Shown here in pieces: positions 24,220-35,931 of a stretch of 64,000 nt of DNA; positions within the stretch are counted from its first letter, which is position 1, and each line of letters starts with the position of its first letter. The translations under genes and the position numbers were made by a program. The stretch comes from Auricularia sp. M13 (lineage: Eukaryota > Basidiomycota > Agaricomycetes > Auriculariales > Auriculariaceae): positions 2,666,001-2,730,000 of the forward strand of contig CM073193.1 of the NCBI GenBank assembly GCA_037042915.1. Direction: 5' to 3'. Below the pieces are notes generated by a model, which was given only the letters and a program-made list of their open reading frames with translations, was not told the origin of the DNA and did no database searches.

Positions 24220-24941
24220 TGTTACGCCCGTGCCCCGGTTCGCGGACCCCACGTGCTCTCGGCATCACTCGGCGTCATTCTACGTCACTCGGCCAACTCG
24301 GTCAACTCGGTCAAGCTCCCGAATACCCGGCTTATCTCCCCTCGTGTTCATATGCTCGGGATATGTTCTCCTCATCGTCCTCTACCTCTAGACCTCTCCC
24401 TCACTTCTCTAGCTTCTCTCCTTACTCGCATACATCCACCTAACTCGCCTTGTCCCTACTGTATTGATAGTGTTCATATCCGGTTCGCTCCACTCGTCTT
24501 AGTCATTCGCCTCTCGTCATTCGCCCGATCCCCCGATACCTTACCCACTCGCTCTTACTCATCCTATCGGCCGATGACGACGATCTCTATTGATCTGAGG
24601 CCCCTCTCCTTCGTCTCTAGGATACACTCCGAGTACATCGGATCACCTCCCCAGGTATAAAGACCCTCGACTTTGTATCTAGCTCCCCAGTTACGAAATC
24701 GACATAGTCGTGCCCCTCGCACACTCTATCTCCCTCTCTCGACTTCGCCTCTGGGTTCTTCCCTCGCCCGACTTACTCGTCTGAGTCCTCTGCTGCTCGC
24801 GGTCCCTTCGGTCGTGCTACTCGACGTAGCCGGTGTGCTCAATAACGCACCGAAGGCTCTAGTTGTTCGTTCGAGTGTTCTCTGCGCCCGGACGTTCAAC
24901 TATCCTTGCAACCAAAACCCCAAGGCACAGCAGGCTTAACA
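24220..24941 (+). repeat. Gypsy 3' LTR
   Basis: Nearly identical to the 5' LTR, preceded by the polypurine tract at about 24207-24217 and followed by the CCGGG target duplication. Confidence 0.95.
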
Positions 24942-27246
24942 CCGGGGCAACGAAGTCGTCGTCGAGCAAGTCGTCGACCGTTTCGTTCATTGGAAGGAGC
25001 AAGTCCTCTGCTTGTTCTGCCGCGACGTCCCACGCCGTGTAGGCTCGCGCTGGGGGGGAAGCTCTGAAGCCGGACGAACTCGGCTCCTCGACGACGTCGC
25101 GCTTGACAAACTGCCGCTTCTGCGCTCGGCGCACGCCCATGTACTCGTCGAACTGTTCCTTAACCATCTGCCGTATAGTCGAGTTGCTGGCCGCGGCGAC
25201 GGTGAGCTGCAACTCCAGATCGGTTGCTCGAGTGAACATCTCGTCAACGGTGGCCAAGTTGTGCTCGTTCAGGATGCCCAACCATTCAGCGGGCGCCGCG
25301 CCCAGGATCTGCACGACTTTGTTGCGCTCATCGTACCTCCAGAGCGCGTTGCAGAGAACCGCCCTTCTCATCAGGAACTCCACCGGGGTTTCCTTTTCGT
25401 GATGCGTCTGTCGGAATTTCATCAAGTTGAAGTACGTGACCAACGTCCGAGCCCAAGAATCGGACAAGTAGGCGTAACGGATACCGTAGATAAGGGCGTG
25501 TACGCTCTGACTGTACAGCGCGCGCGCCTCGTCCGTGATGTTGTCCCACCAGGCTAGTGCGCGCTTCGTAAAGCGAGTCGGGGCGAGGCGTCCTATCTGT
25601 TCAGGAAGTTGCCCCCCAATTTCCGCCCATCTACGGAGTTGAGCGAAGTAATCGACCGCGGTGCGCTTATCCCCATCCCATGAGGGTAGCGCGTCCGCCT
25701 TGAACTTCATGTCGAATCGAGGTTCCTCCGGACGCCTGGCGCCGCCGAACGCGTCGGGCGGCTGACCACCGCCTCCAGGCGGTCCATGTGGGGGACCAGC
25801 GGGCGGTCCCGCGCCGCCGCGACCTCCCCCGGGGCCTCCTGGCCCGGATCCGAATGGTGGACCGCCGCCGCCCTGACCGTAGTTCCCACTAGGACCTGGT
25901 GGGGGCGCTCCTCCTCCTGGGGGTCCTGCGGGCGGTCCTCCGCCGCCGCGACTTCCCCCGGGGCCTCCTGGCCCGGATCCGAATGGTGGACCGCCGCCGC
26001 CCTGACCATAGCTCCCACCAGGACCTCCTGATCCCGTGCCAGTGGGAGGTACGTTGCCGCCGCCGCCATTGTAGTGGCCAGAATGAGCGTCCGTAGGATA
26101 ACCTCCCTCTGCTTGAGGATGTGGAAAGGACCGCTCATTCCGAGGCGGGAAAGAACTGCCCGCGGCTGCTCGCGAGTGCGTATGTCCATCGTCGTCAGGG
26201 TAGCCGGCATACGTGTCCCGCCCGAACGGTGGAACAGCGGGTGGACCCCTGCCGCCGCCTCCGGTACTGGTATCGCCTTGGAAGGAGTACGGCACGAAAC
26301 CGGGAGCTCCTCGAGGGGCCAAAGGCGGCATGAGGCTAGCCCGTGGGGGGCCAACAGGCGACATGGCGCCCGGTGTCATCGCGCGCGGCGCTCTATATTC
26401 TCCGCCCGCATGACTGGCTGGGGCACTCGCGAACGCGGCTCCCGACGCCGGAGTAGCGAACTGGCTGGTGCGCGCTTGTGTCGCAGGCGTCTCCGAGACG
26501 AGTTGCAGCTGGCCAGAGACGTCCGCCGTCGAGACTCTACGCGCAGGATTCGGTTCCGGGGGTGGCGGCCGCAAGGGCATAGTCTCGTTGGCAAACCGAA
26601 CTTCATCTTGCAACGTACGGTGGCCAACTGACTGCGGCGCCACTCGCCGTTCCACGGCTGGCGTGCGAGTGTACGCTAGCCCAGCTAGCATGTGTAATTG
26701 CGAGGGTTTCTCCGGGACCGGCTCAGCAATTTTCACGCGTCGCTGGGCTGACGGGCGAGCCAGGTTGAAAGTGTAGAAATCAGGCGCGGGAGTCGGTGAA
26801 TTGAGCTGCTCTCTCCAGCCTTCGAAATCCTTCACTGTCCATTTGCGCGCGTCCGCGGGGGTCGCTGCCTGACGCCGATCGACGTGGGCAACCATATCGG
26901 CCGCGAGTCGGGGGCGTTGCGGCGGAGGGACCAGGTCGTCTACTGGTCTAAGTCGCAGCATGACTTCTCCAATGACCGCTACACAGTCGATCCAGTCGCG
27001 CGTATAGTTGAGAACGCGCGAGAGATCTCCGACCGACTCGGCAGGGTCGCTAAGCAGAGGGATACAGAGAAGATGCCAATCCTCGGGCGGCGGCGCCGAG
27101 ACCTCCGTCCACGGAAGTCGCTCGTACGCAAGGCTGACGAGACTCTTGAGCCGGTTCGCAACGTTCTCGATTAGCGAAACGATAGCGTCTTTCAGCTTGG
27201 GCTTGAGTCGCTTCTTTTCGTCGGCATAGTCGACCAGAGTCACGTC
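24942..27246 (-). mobile_element. LTR retroelement A, fragment with gag domain
   Basis: This is a minus-strand piece between the Gypsy insertion and the right KDZ copy. It encodes an N-terminal helical region, a long Pro/Gly-rich linker with duplicated GGPPFGSGPGGPGG blocks (about 25790-26030), and a retrotransposon gag domain (FDMKFKADALPSWDGD near 25710, KRALAWWDNI near 25560). The last 8 bases next to the KDZ element, GTCACGTC (27239-27246), are repeated at 43450-43457. This fragment and 43450-44404 therefore belonged to one element before the KDZ insertion. Confidence 0.8.
27239..27246. repeat. 8 bp target duplication of right KDZ copy (left side)
   Basis: GTCACGTC directly abuts the element start CACCCCAGG at 27247. 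The same 8 bases follow the element end at 43450-43457. An 8 bp duplication fits the Zisupton/KDZ superfamily. Confidence 0.92.
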
Positions 27247-27364
27247 CACCCCAGGCAATCTGTTTAGGACCCCTCGGGGTGCTAGCCGAGACCAGTGATG
27301 GCTGACCCAAGGCCTCCATCAAATGACATCACCAGCACACAAACAATGCCCGCGGCCGCCGATA
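27247..27364 (+). repeat. Terminal inverted repeat of right KDZ copy
   Basis: Starts CACCCCAGGCAATCTG. It matches the reverse complement of 43332-43449 over 99 bp with one mismatch seen, then about 5 unmatched bases, then a shared CGCGGCCGCCGATA palindrome block. Confidence 0.93.
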
Positions 27365-27886
27365 CAAGGCTTATCCATCAGCCAGCAACCCGCTACTGAT
27401 TGTTGCGGCCGCCGCGACATTGAACCAAGGCTTTGATCCAAGCCTCCCGCCACCACAATAGTGACTTCCTGCCCTCGGAAGACATGGGCATACGCCACAG
27501 CGAACCGTCCTACCAACCAGACAACACCATTTTGACTCAACCTACAGCTACAACCACTAATATGTGCATCAACAGCCACATCCTTGTCGCTAGCACTGCT
27601 GAACGGGTTCTGAATTCCTTGCTTCGTTGCTCATCCTCTACTCCCATTGCGGCGACTATGTATGCTGTCTGCCTGCTGAATGAATTTTGTTACGAATGGA
27701 AAGAACCCCCAATAACTGAACTCTCGCACGATCGACAGCCTGCATTATCCAGGCGTGCTGTCCTTCGCGGCGGCCGCGGGATAGACAGCGTCAAGGCGCT
27801 TTCCCTCCTGCAGACCAAATGTCTTTCCGCATAGCTCCTAGTGCGAGTTCTACTGCACGTCAACGCGGTAGGGCAGAGGAAGACGA

Positions 27887-27990
27887 GGTCTCGGCCGCCG
27901 AGAGGGTTGACTAACATCACTGCTGGCGCATTGGCGGTCGCCGCGGTAGGTATCAAGCAATGCAAAAGATATCTCGCGGCCGCCGCGAGT
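27887..27990. repeat. Three palindromes spaced 42-43 bp (right copy)
   Basis: Mirror of 13563-13664: CTCGGCCGCCGAG, then GGCGGTCGCCGCGG, then TCGCGGCCGCCGCGA (about 27974-27988). Confidence 0.6.
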
Positions 27991-28280
27991 AATGCAAAAT
28001 GACGACTTATATACCCCTGGCACGCCGGTTCAATTGTGGCCTTTTTCGCCTGAATACGGAATGACTTCGCTGGCTCCATGCTTTGCGATGATGTCGCATT
28101 CCCTATTCTCGCGGTCGCCGAGACACCCTCACAAAGAACTGAGTGTTGTCGTCGCCGCAGGTATCTCAGACATTACCGTCGCAATCAATGTTATATGCAG
28201 CTGGCAGCACCGATATATTAGTAGTGCATACGTCGATGGCAATGAAAAGGTGAGTGCTGAACAGGATAATCATCAGAGCA

Positions 28281-28680
28281 CCGAACACCAGATTGGCCTC
28301 AAGAACTACTGCTTGACTCTCATAAAGCATTGCCTCATTACAAGTATCTAACGTCAGATTGGCCGGAAGAGCCACTCGATTACCGGTCGAAAGCACTATC
28401 GTATTGAAATGATCGAACCCCAGATTGGCCTCAAGAGCTACTGTTGTACTGGAGGTAAACATTATCTCGTGCAATTGATCGTCCGAATGGTCTCAGGAGC
28501 TAACCTATTGCCTGTAGTCATTGAACGCCGGATTGGCCTCATGAGCTAATGCTTTACTTGTTGCAAGTGTTGCAAGATTAAAATTATTGAACACGAGCTC
28601 GCATTCAGTAGGTTAGTCTGAATTTATGAACAACAAATACGGTTGACAACGGCCAAACTCCAGATTAGCCTCAAGAACGT
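28281..28680 (-). repeat. Degenerate subterminal repeat (right copy)
   Basis: Mirror of 12871-13270. The block CCAGATTGGCCTCAAGAGCT and variants recur six times, mostly 62-66 bp apart. Confidence 0.6.
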
Positions 28681-28920
28681 TATATGCTGTACGCAATGGT
28701 CGTGTGACTCATTGATGAAAGTGCAGTCAGTTTAACACCACTAACGTCGTGTGATGTTGTATTCATCAAGGAACATGCTCATGTAGGTTTCAGGAAGGCT
28801 TGTACAGTCCAAGCTCTGCTTAAACAACGAGGTCACGAGTGCAACGTGCGCTGCCCAGCCTCAACGACGTATTTTACGCAGCATCATATTCTAACACCCG
28901 TTGCACGTCCCAGGCCGTCT

Positions 28921-29104
28921 TCGCGGCGGTTCTGAATGAAATGCTGGTGACATGTTGAACGCTTCGCGGTCGCCGCGAAGCGTGAGTTGATGTCATTGAC
29001 CAGACTCGCGGCCGCCGCGAATAATAATTAAGCATGATGCGGACTGCTCGCGGCCGCCGCGAACAACAGTTTGACTTGATACAGCCTCTTCACGGCTGCC
29101 GCGA
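28921..29104. repeat. Palindrome array with exact 42 bp spacing (right copy)
   Basis: Mirror of 12447-12630. Full sites start at 28964, 29006, 29048 and 29090, each 42 bp from the next, with a half-site at the low-coordinate end (about 28921). Confidence 0.85.
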
Positions 29105-29270
29105 GATACGACTTGGACGAGCAACGGGTGTCAGATTATGGAAATCAGCTTTCATTTGACTTCTTGCCAGTATTTGAGGTGCAACAATTACAACGAAAGA
29201 AAAAATTATATTTCAAATCGATTGGGATCGTTTACGAGTCAAAGTTCAGGCAAGATAGGGAGCTCTACAT

Positions 29271-32200
29271 TCACGTCGCGGCGGGTGCACGGTTCGAAAC
29301 GATTTCATAGAGACTGTCGAGGTCTTCTGGGAACTCGACACTCTCTGGCCAGGCCACCGCAAGGTCTTCGATGACCTTGCAGTAAGCTTCGTTCAACCGG
29401 CGGTTGGTGCGCTTGATGTCGACGCGCAGCCTGTTGAAGGCAGTTTGCACGGCCTCCGGCGCAAACTGCTGGGGGACGAAACGGAGCCACGCAGGAGGAT
29501 CGCCAAACGGTTTCTCCGTCATCTCGAGGGTAAAGCGCTTTTCAGCGGGGGGCACAGAAGGCGCACGCGCGGGAGTGGCTGCGCGCGACGGTATGGAAAC
29601 CTCGACGACACGCCTGGCCGGCGTACGGGACACAGAGCGACCGCGCGGTTGAGGCGCAGGTGTCAGGCCCGTTTTGCGGGTTCGACCTTGTCGGGCGAGG
29701 CGTCAGGCCGGTGCCTGCACTGGCAGTGGCATGCGGGCGTGGAGTAAGGCCCGTTGCGGCGGGCTGCGCACCGCGGCGCAGCGGCGTAGTCGGGTTCGCC
29801 TGTCCTTGCATGCGGGCCAACTTGCGCGGCGCGATGAAAGAGGCCTCGAAATCGTCCTCGTCGTCCGCATCACGGGCACGCTTCGCCGAGGACGATGTAG
29901 GGCCTGCGCCAGGCTGCGAGGCCACTGCGTCTTGACGGGCGCGCGATGGTGCTGCGGCGGTCTCACGACCAGCAGCCGCGGTCGCCGGCCGAGTGGGAGA
30001 CGACGCAGTTGGGCGCGTGGGCGATGCAGCAGCTGCTCTGGCGGCCGCAGTGGAGCGGCGCGTCGCAGGTGCAACGCTTGGCTCAGCAGGAGGTGCCGGT
30101 GTCGCCGCCGCGCCCTTCTTGCGCTTGGACGTGGTCGCGACAGGAGCGCGATCCTCCTCTTCCTGAGGCTCCTGTGCCTTCTTGCCCTTGGTCTTCGTCT
30201 TGCGCGTAGTCTTCTTCTTAGGCGCGACGGGCGGAATGACATCGATCTCCATAGCGTCTTCGTCGTGCGCCTTGGCGGCCGCGGCGTCGTCCTTTGCGCG
30301 CTTGGCGCGCTCAGCAAGAATCTTCTTTCCCTCCGCGATGCGCGCCTTCGTCAGACGGTTCTTGTACTGCGCTTGCTCGGACTTTGACATCAGGCGAGCG
30401 TCAACGCAGAACTTGGGCCAAAAGCTGTCGGGAACGCCGCCGGGAAATCCTGGTGTATCACGGCCAGACGGGGGGAGCCAGAGCGCTGCAGAAACCGGAT
30501 TAGCATGAGTTGTAAAAGAGGAAAAACAGGGGAACATACCATCATCGTCACCGTCGGGCTCAGGGCCAAGATGGTGCTCGACGCTGCGCGCACGCACCGG
30601 TGGTGCTTCGGGCTTTCGGAGGATCGAGGTAAGAGGTGCCCTAGCAGGCGGTGCCTGGGCAGGCGCACGCTCGGGCGAAGAGGGGCGGGAAACGTCGCTG
30701 CCGAGTGCCTCATAGCGCGTCCCAGTCTCGCTCGCGGCGGCCGCTGGCTCCTGCTCAATCGGCACGTTGTCCTCCTCGTTATCGTCGTCGTCGCTGCTGA
30801 GCAACTCGCGATACTGCTTCGATGCACGCCGTGCCCGCGGCTTAGTGGTGGCCTCGCTTGGCTGGCGAGGCTCAGGACCGATACTCTTGAACTTGTACAC
30901 ATCCTTGATGACGCCCGAGCTCTCGCGCATGGCGCGCAACTCGCTCAGCGTCGGCGAGATAATCCTGTGGTCCTGGAGAGAATAGGACAACATGCGCCCA
31001 TGCCACGGCGAATCCGGATAGTCGACAGCGCTGGTGCGAAGCACTGGGAGCGAAGTGCCGGCCACCGTGCGATCACCGGCGAAAAACAGACGAGGGCCAA
31101 GGGGATGAGGGCGAGTGGGATCCTTTGGGTCGCGCATAGAAAGCCACTGGATGAGGTAGTTGGTCTCCAACTTCCCGTAGCAGAGCAGGCCTTTGTCGGT
31201 GTAAAGGCCCGGCGTGTAAGGCAACGGAATCGCCCACGGAAAGTTGCCTATACAAATGTCGTTGCGGTCGCACACCGCGAGATGCGAGACAAACTGACAC
31301 TCTGTATGGCGGTTCTTAATCGGTGGGAGGGTTGGATTTGCCGCTGCACGAGAATCAGAAGCCGTTTCGCGGCGACCGCGAAAGATGCGCACCTTCCAGA
31401 AGTGAGTTGATCACGTCGTTCCAAATCGCGCCGAGCTCCCAGCCCTCGTACTTCGCGGGGTCCGTCAGCCGGGGCTCTGTGACAAGGTCCAGCAGCGCCC
31501 GGTCAATCGGGTGACCGAGCATCTCCGCGATCTCAACCAAGTCCGCCCTGTGTCTTCACGGAGTCAGAACCCTGTCGGCTCCAGCTGTAGAGCGGGCTTA
31601 CTGGCAGTAGGTGGCGTATGAGCGCGTGAACGTCTCCTCCGGAATCTTGAACATGTTAAGGAAGCCGCGGGCCATGGGGGCCCAGTCAGCAAAAACGAGC
31701 CCCTGGTCAGTAGTCGCGTTCTGTCCGGCGACGACGACAGACATCTGCAAACCATAGCACGCTGCTAGGTGTCCCTGCTGCAAGCACAAGTTAGTTGAAA
31801 GCCCTGTGTAGTGTATGTATCACTTACAATGTCATGCAGATGCTCTCGCAGACCGCGAAAGTATTTGCCCATTTGAGCGACCGTTTTTATGGCGATGCCG
31901 TCGGGAAATGCGTACGCGAAGCGGAGCAGGATGTGTTCATAGTTGACCTGCTCCTTGAACCACTTCCACGCGTCCTTGGCAGTCTGCTGACCAAAGTCGA
32001 ACTCGTCGCGGACGTGCCACTCTGCTCGATGTTAGCAAGGCGCGCGGCTGCAAGGAAAATGGACTTACGACCAGGGGGCATGCTGTGGAACTGCTGGAAG
32101 AGATTCCAGAAGCTGTCTGCAATTCCCGTGCCCAGAACCGCCTCCCGCAGAAAGCATTCAGGATCTTCGTCGAGCTCGCGAGCGTAGGTGAAGATCTGCT

Positions 32201-34639
32201 CGCGGATTTTGCAAAAGAAAGCGAAAATTTCATTCGCAGTCTCTTCATCGCGCTTGCGGCGCGTTGCAAGGCGCGCGCGCGGGTTGAGCGGATACAGTGG
32301 GTGAACGGAGTCAAGGAGACCGTCCTCCTCCGGGTTGCCGCTATGTAGCAAGGCAGGCTGACCGCGCGAGCGAGCCTTCCCGGTGGCGTCTGAAAACTTC
32401 GCGCGCGGTGGCTGCGGCGGTGCAGCCGTTGGGCCAGTCATTGCGTATGTCGAGGTGTTTGACGACGCATTCGGCGGCGCCTGTGACGGGACAGCGCCCG
32501 GCGTATTGGTGGGCGCGTCCAACATGGTTTCGTCCGCATTGGCGTCGTCAAAGCCGGGGGCGTCATAGTTGTCCGCGTATGTGTGCTCCTGCTGGGCAGA
32601 GGACGACTGGCCTGCTGCGTTGGCGCCCTCTTGAACCAGCAGCGTGTCTCGTGGATCGACCGTGCGCGGCGTCGGAGAGCCTTGACGTGCACCATCCGCG
32701 CCGGGAGCAGGATACTGGCGCTCTCGCGGCGACCGCGAGCGATGCAGCATGTTGAACGTGTGCGCGAGGTTGACAATGGCGCCGGTCACCTGCCGCGCGT
32801 TCTGGGGCATCCGCGAAGCTGAAAAACCCGTCAACCTCCGACCTGGAAGAGGCTGGGCAAAAGTCGACTTACAGTTGGCAATATGATGGCCGGCATCATG
32901 GTTGAGCCATTCGGGGTGGCCACTCGGTCCATATTGCTGCGGCGTCGGCTGAAATACGCGATGCGTGTATTCCCCATTGTTGTCCGGAGGGATAGTGCAC
33001 GGAGGTGGCGTCCTGACTCGAATCGTGAGGGGCCGCATGAGCTCTGCTGCCTGTGGAACCCATCGACGCATGTCGTCTTCTATGGCGCACAGATCGCCGA
33101 CCGTCATGTCGTCGGCAATGAGCTTCAAGCGCTCCGCGACGCACTTGCGAAGCTGTTCGTCCGCGATACCGCCCGTGCGGTTTATGGAGTTGAACCACAG
33201 GGCGTAGCGGACTGCACCATCTCCGGCATGCGAAAATGCAGGCACTTGTTCCGGGCATAATTCGTCTTGTGCCTGGACGTCGGGCGTATGCACTGGCGCG
33301 GGGTAAAGATAGGCTGACCCGGGCGCGAGTGCCTGCGCGTCGCGAAGGCCGATGCGGTCAGATGTGTCTGCCAAGGGAGCAGTAGGTTCGGCAGGGCCGA
33401 CAGCACGCAGCGCATTGAACTGCGCGTTTAGGTGCGCGGGGTCGCGGCCGCCGAGGGCTTGGTCACGCTGCGAGTCCACCGAACCGAACATCGTGGTGGC
33501 AGCTCTGCCCATGGCGCGCGTGTCGTTACCGTTCTGCGTGGAGGTATAAGACGAGTGGGAGCGTGTTGGGCCGGACGCAGGTGCGATGTCGCCACTTCCT
33601 GAAGCGGCCATCGCGACCTGGGCTGTCTGTGCAACCGGTGCAGTCGGTGCAGTTGCTCGTAAGGTCCCTCGCCCGTCTGGTACTGGGACGTGCGGCGTGT
33701 GCACTAACAGGTGGCCCTCTGGGGCAGGCGCGACTTGTGGCGTACCATGCCCAGCCCGAGCGTTTGCAATCTGTTGCGAAGCCTCCTGCATGGTCGCCTG
33801 GCGCAGCGGCGCTTGTAACGCTCCTTGATGGCCATTGAGAGCGTATTGCGTCTCTCGAGGCATAGCCCTGGGATTACCAGCATAGGCGGCGGCAGTGGGA
33901 GGTGTGGGCGCGGGCGCGGAGCCCGCAGGTGGTGTCCAGTCGAGCAGGGCGCTGGCAGATGGGCGCGCGGTCTCGCGACCTCCGAATTGACCGTCCATAG
34001 CGACCCGCTGAACAGCAAAGGAATTGTGCGCCTGTGCAGGCTGCATTGCGCCGCCCTGTGTGCGTATGAAGTCGGCGCGAACTTCGGAAAGTGTCTGGGC
34101 GGTCGCTGGCCCAGTGACGCTGTGTTGCTGAAGGCGATCACGAGCACCGGGTGGGGGTGCCGTAGGCGCGCGCGCTGCAGGCATTGCAGCGGTGCCCGTC
34201 ATGGCATGCCTTGTATACGTGGGTGGCGGCGCGGTATCAGGCCGCGAGAACTGCGGCGCCCCGCCTGGGGCTGAGCCTCGCATGTCAGGCTGTTGCAACT
34301 GCGCCACGTAACCAGCGGGGTCTTGTTCCGCGCGGTGGGATTGAAGCGCAGCCCCAGCGCGCTGCATTACGCCCTGGTGCGCGACAAGCATTGGCTCATG
34401 TTGCACGGGCGCGTGGGTAGTATTTGCAGATGCTGTAAGCGTACCAATGAGCCAACGAATGCAAAGGAATGCAAACCGCCAGACTCACGAAGTTGCGCTT
34501 GTTGCGCATTTTCTGTCGCGGTCGCCGCGACAATGCCATACGGCGCGTAGTCCTCTTCGTGAGTGTTTTGCGAGTTTTGCTGTGACACGTTTCAGCATGT
34601 CATGAATGCTCTTCAGTACTAGCGAACACTCACGTCCAT
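29271..34639 (-). CDS. Large KDZ-associated protein of unknown function
   Basis: This multi-exon gene encodes very roughly 1,700 residues. The likely start is a two-codon first exon (ATG GAC) at 34639, then a 50-60 bp intron and MD-QNSQNTHEEDY. The N-terminal third is Ala/Gln/Pro-rich and probably disordered. A central conserved-looking helical region follows (RRKRDEETANEIFAFFCKI, WKWFKEQVNYEHILLRFAYA, MSVVVAGQ, QFVSHLAVCDRND, PWAIPLPYTPGLYTDKG). Then come an acidic/basic disordered region with KKKTTRKTKTKGKK, a TGLTPRP motif repeated four times, and a C-terminal helical block (EKPFGDPPAWLRF to SLYEIVS). Two one-base deletions relative to the left copy lie near 29671 and 29691. One 49 bp intron (31344-31392) holds a perfect palindrome. 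I recognise no catalytic motif. Confidence 0.7.
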
Positions 34640-35931
34640 TGGGTGGTTCTGAAGTTACGAGAAGAGCGGGTGTTGCTGGTAGGAAGATACGAGAGCGGTC
34701 GTTTGTCGGACTTGCAAACCGCGTGCAGACGCCGTTGTTCTAACGTCGAAAGCCTTCGAGGCCATAGAACTTAAGCCGCTTTCGTTCGAAAGGGTTTCAC
34801 CATAGCTTTGAGGTATTCAGAGAGTCTTCCAGTGGCCATAGGTAATAAGAACATTATTAGAACTCGTGTAGATGTCAGAAAGGTGACCCTGGTCTCTGAA
34901 TGCCTCGCGCTAGCATCTTCTGTATGTCACTGTAGCGGCGGTCTCAGGCAACGAATATACTGTTTCAGGAGTGATATTTATATCTCCAATATAGACTTTC
35001 AACTGGAATAGTCTTTGCACTGCCGTCGACACATTCCTGGGCAACGCCGTCATAATCACCCATGGTACTTGTTAGCAAGACGCGTGCTAGCTCATTACAC
35101 TGTCTCCATGTAGGCTAAGCTCCTTGTAGACTTCCTGGGGTGTTTCCAGACGTTGGGTGGACAGTCGTACATTCAGCAAGTCTGGTGCTGTTCTGAGACC
35201 TCCAGAATGTAAAGACGAGAAGCGGTCGTCCCCCCCATGGGCTAACACAGCTTTCCGCTTTTGCAAAAGGTAGAGAACATGTTTCCAATGGTACCCATTA
35301 GAATGAACCGCGTGTCATGTCTCTTATCAGTAGCATTCACATTTGAGGCGTCGAAGTACACATGCCTGCATGAGCAGTATCTTCCATTGAAGGTGCAACT
35401 CTACTACGGTTCCCTGAAAGTAGATGTGCACATGACTGCTTCTTCAATGCCAAATAGTAGCCCCCTACATCTGCGAATTCACTCCAGGCGCTGTCATGCA
35501 GGTGTGCGAGAGTTCATTGGTGGCTCATGAACCTCTTCACGATGCGAGTTTACACTCACTGGAAACACTAGACCTGAGCATTCTAAACATCGAAAAGCAA
35601 CAACGGCCCCACACTACAGCATCACCTCAGTAAAATGTGCAAGTGACCATGGGTGCAGCGGTGCTGCTGATGCAGTCGCTGTTGAGTCGCCGTCAACTCA
35701 CTGCCTGCTACTGACCTCGTCTCATTTTCGGGGCCACCAAAAGCGTGGACAAGGCACACAGCACATTCCCACGGACTCATGCTTTTGTTGTGTTCATACC
35801 ACATGTTACAGCCTCGTTTTCCGGCCATTTAGTTCAGACTGGTCATTGATAGCTTTTCTGCATCTGACGCACTCTTCAGGAGAACGCTCACATCGGTAGC
35901 AGTGACTTAAGTAATGTAAAAGACACGGGCG
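34640..35931 (-). other. Spacer between transposase and large gene, no gene seen
   Basis: Mirror of 5625-6916: less GC-rich, no convincing open frame, no palindrome sites. It should contain the end of the transposase transcript and the promoter of the large gene. Confidence 0.5.

Larger units (their letters stand above)
16332..24941 (+). mobile_element. Ty3/Gypsy chromovirus, full length, young
   Basis: This is an 8.6 kb LTR retrotransposon inserted into element A, with a 5 bp target duplication CCGGG (16327-16331 and 24942-24946). The LTRs begin TGTTACGCCC and end GGCTTAACA, and are 723 and 722 bp. A polypurine tract (AAAGGGGGGATAC) precedes the 3' LTR. Order of parts: LTR, gag with zinc knuckle, protease, reverse transcriptase, RNase H, integrase, chromodomain, antisense accessory gene, LTR. 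The LTRs are almost identical, which means a very recent insertion. All parts are present, and pol shows about two apparent breaks or frame changes. Confidence 0.93.
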
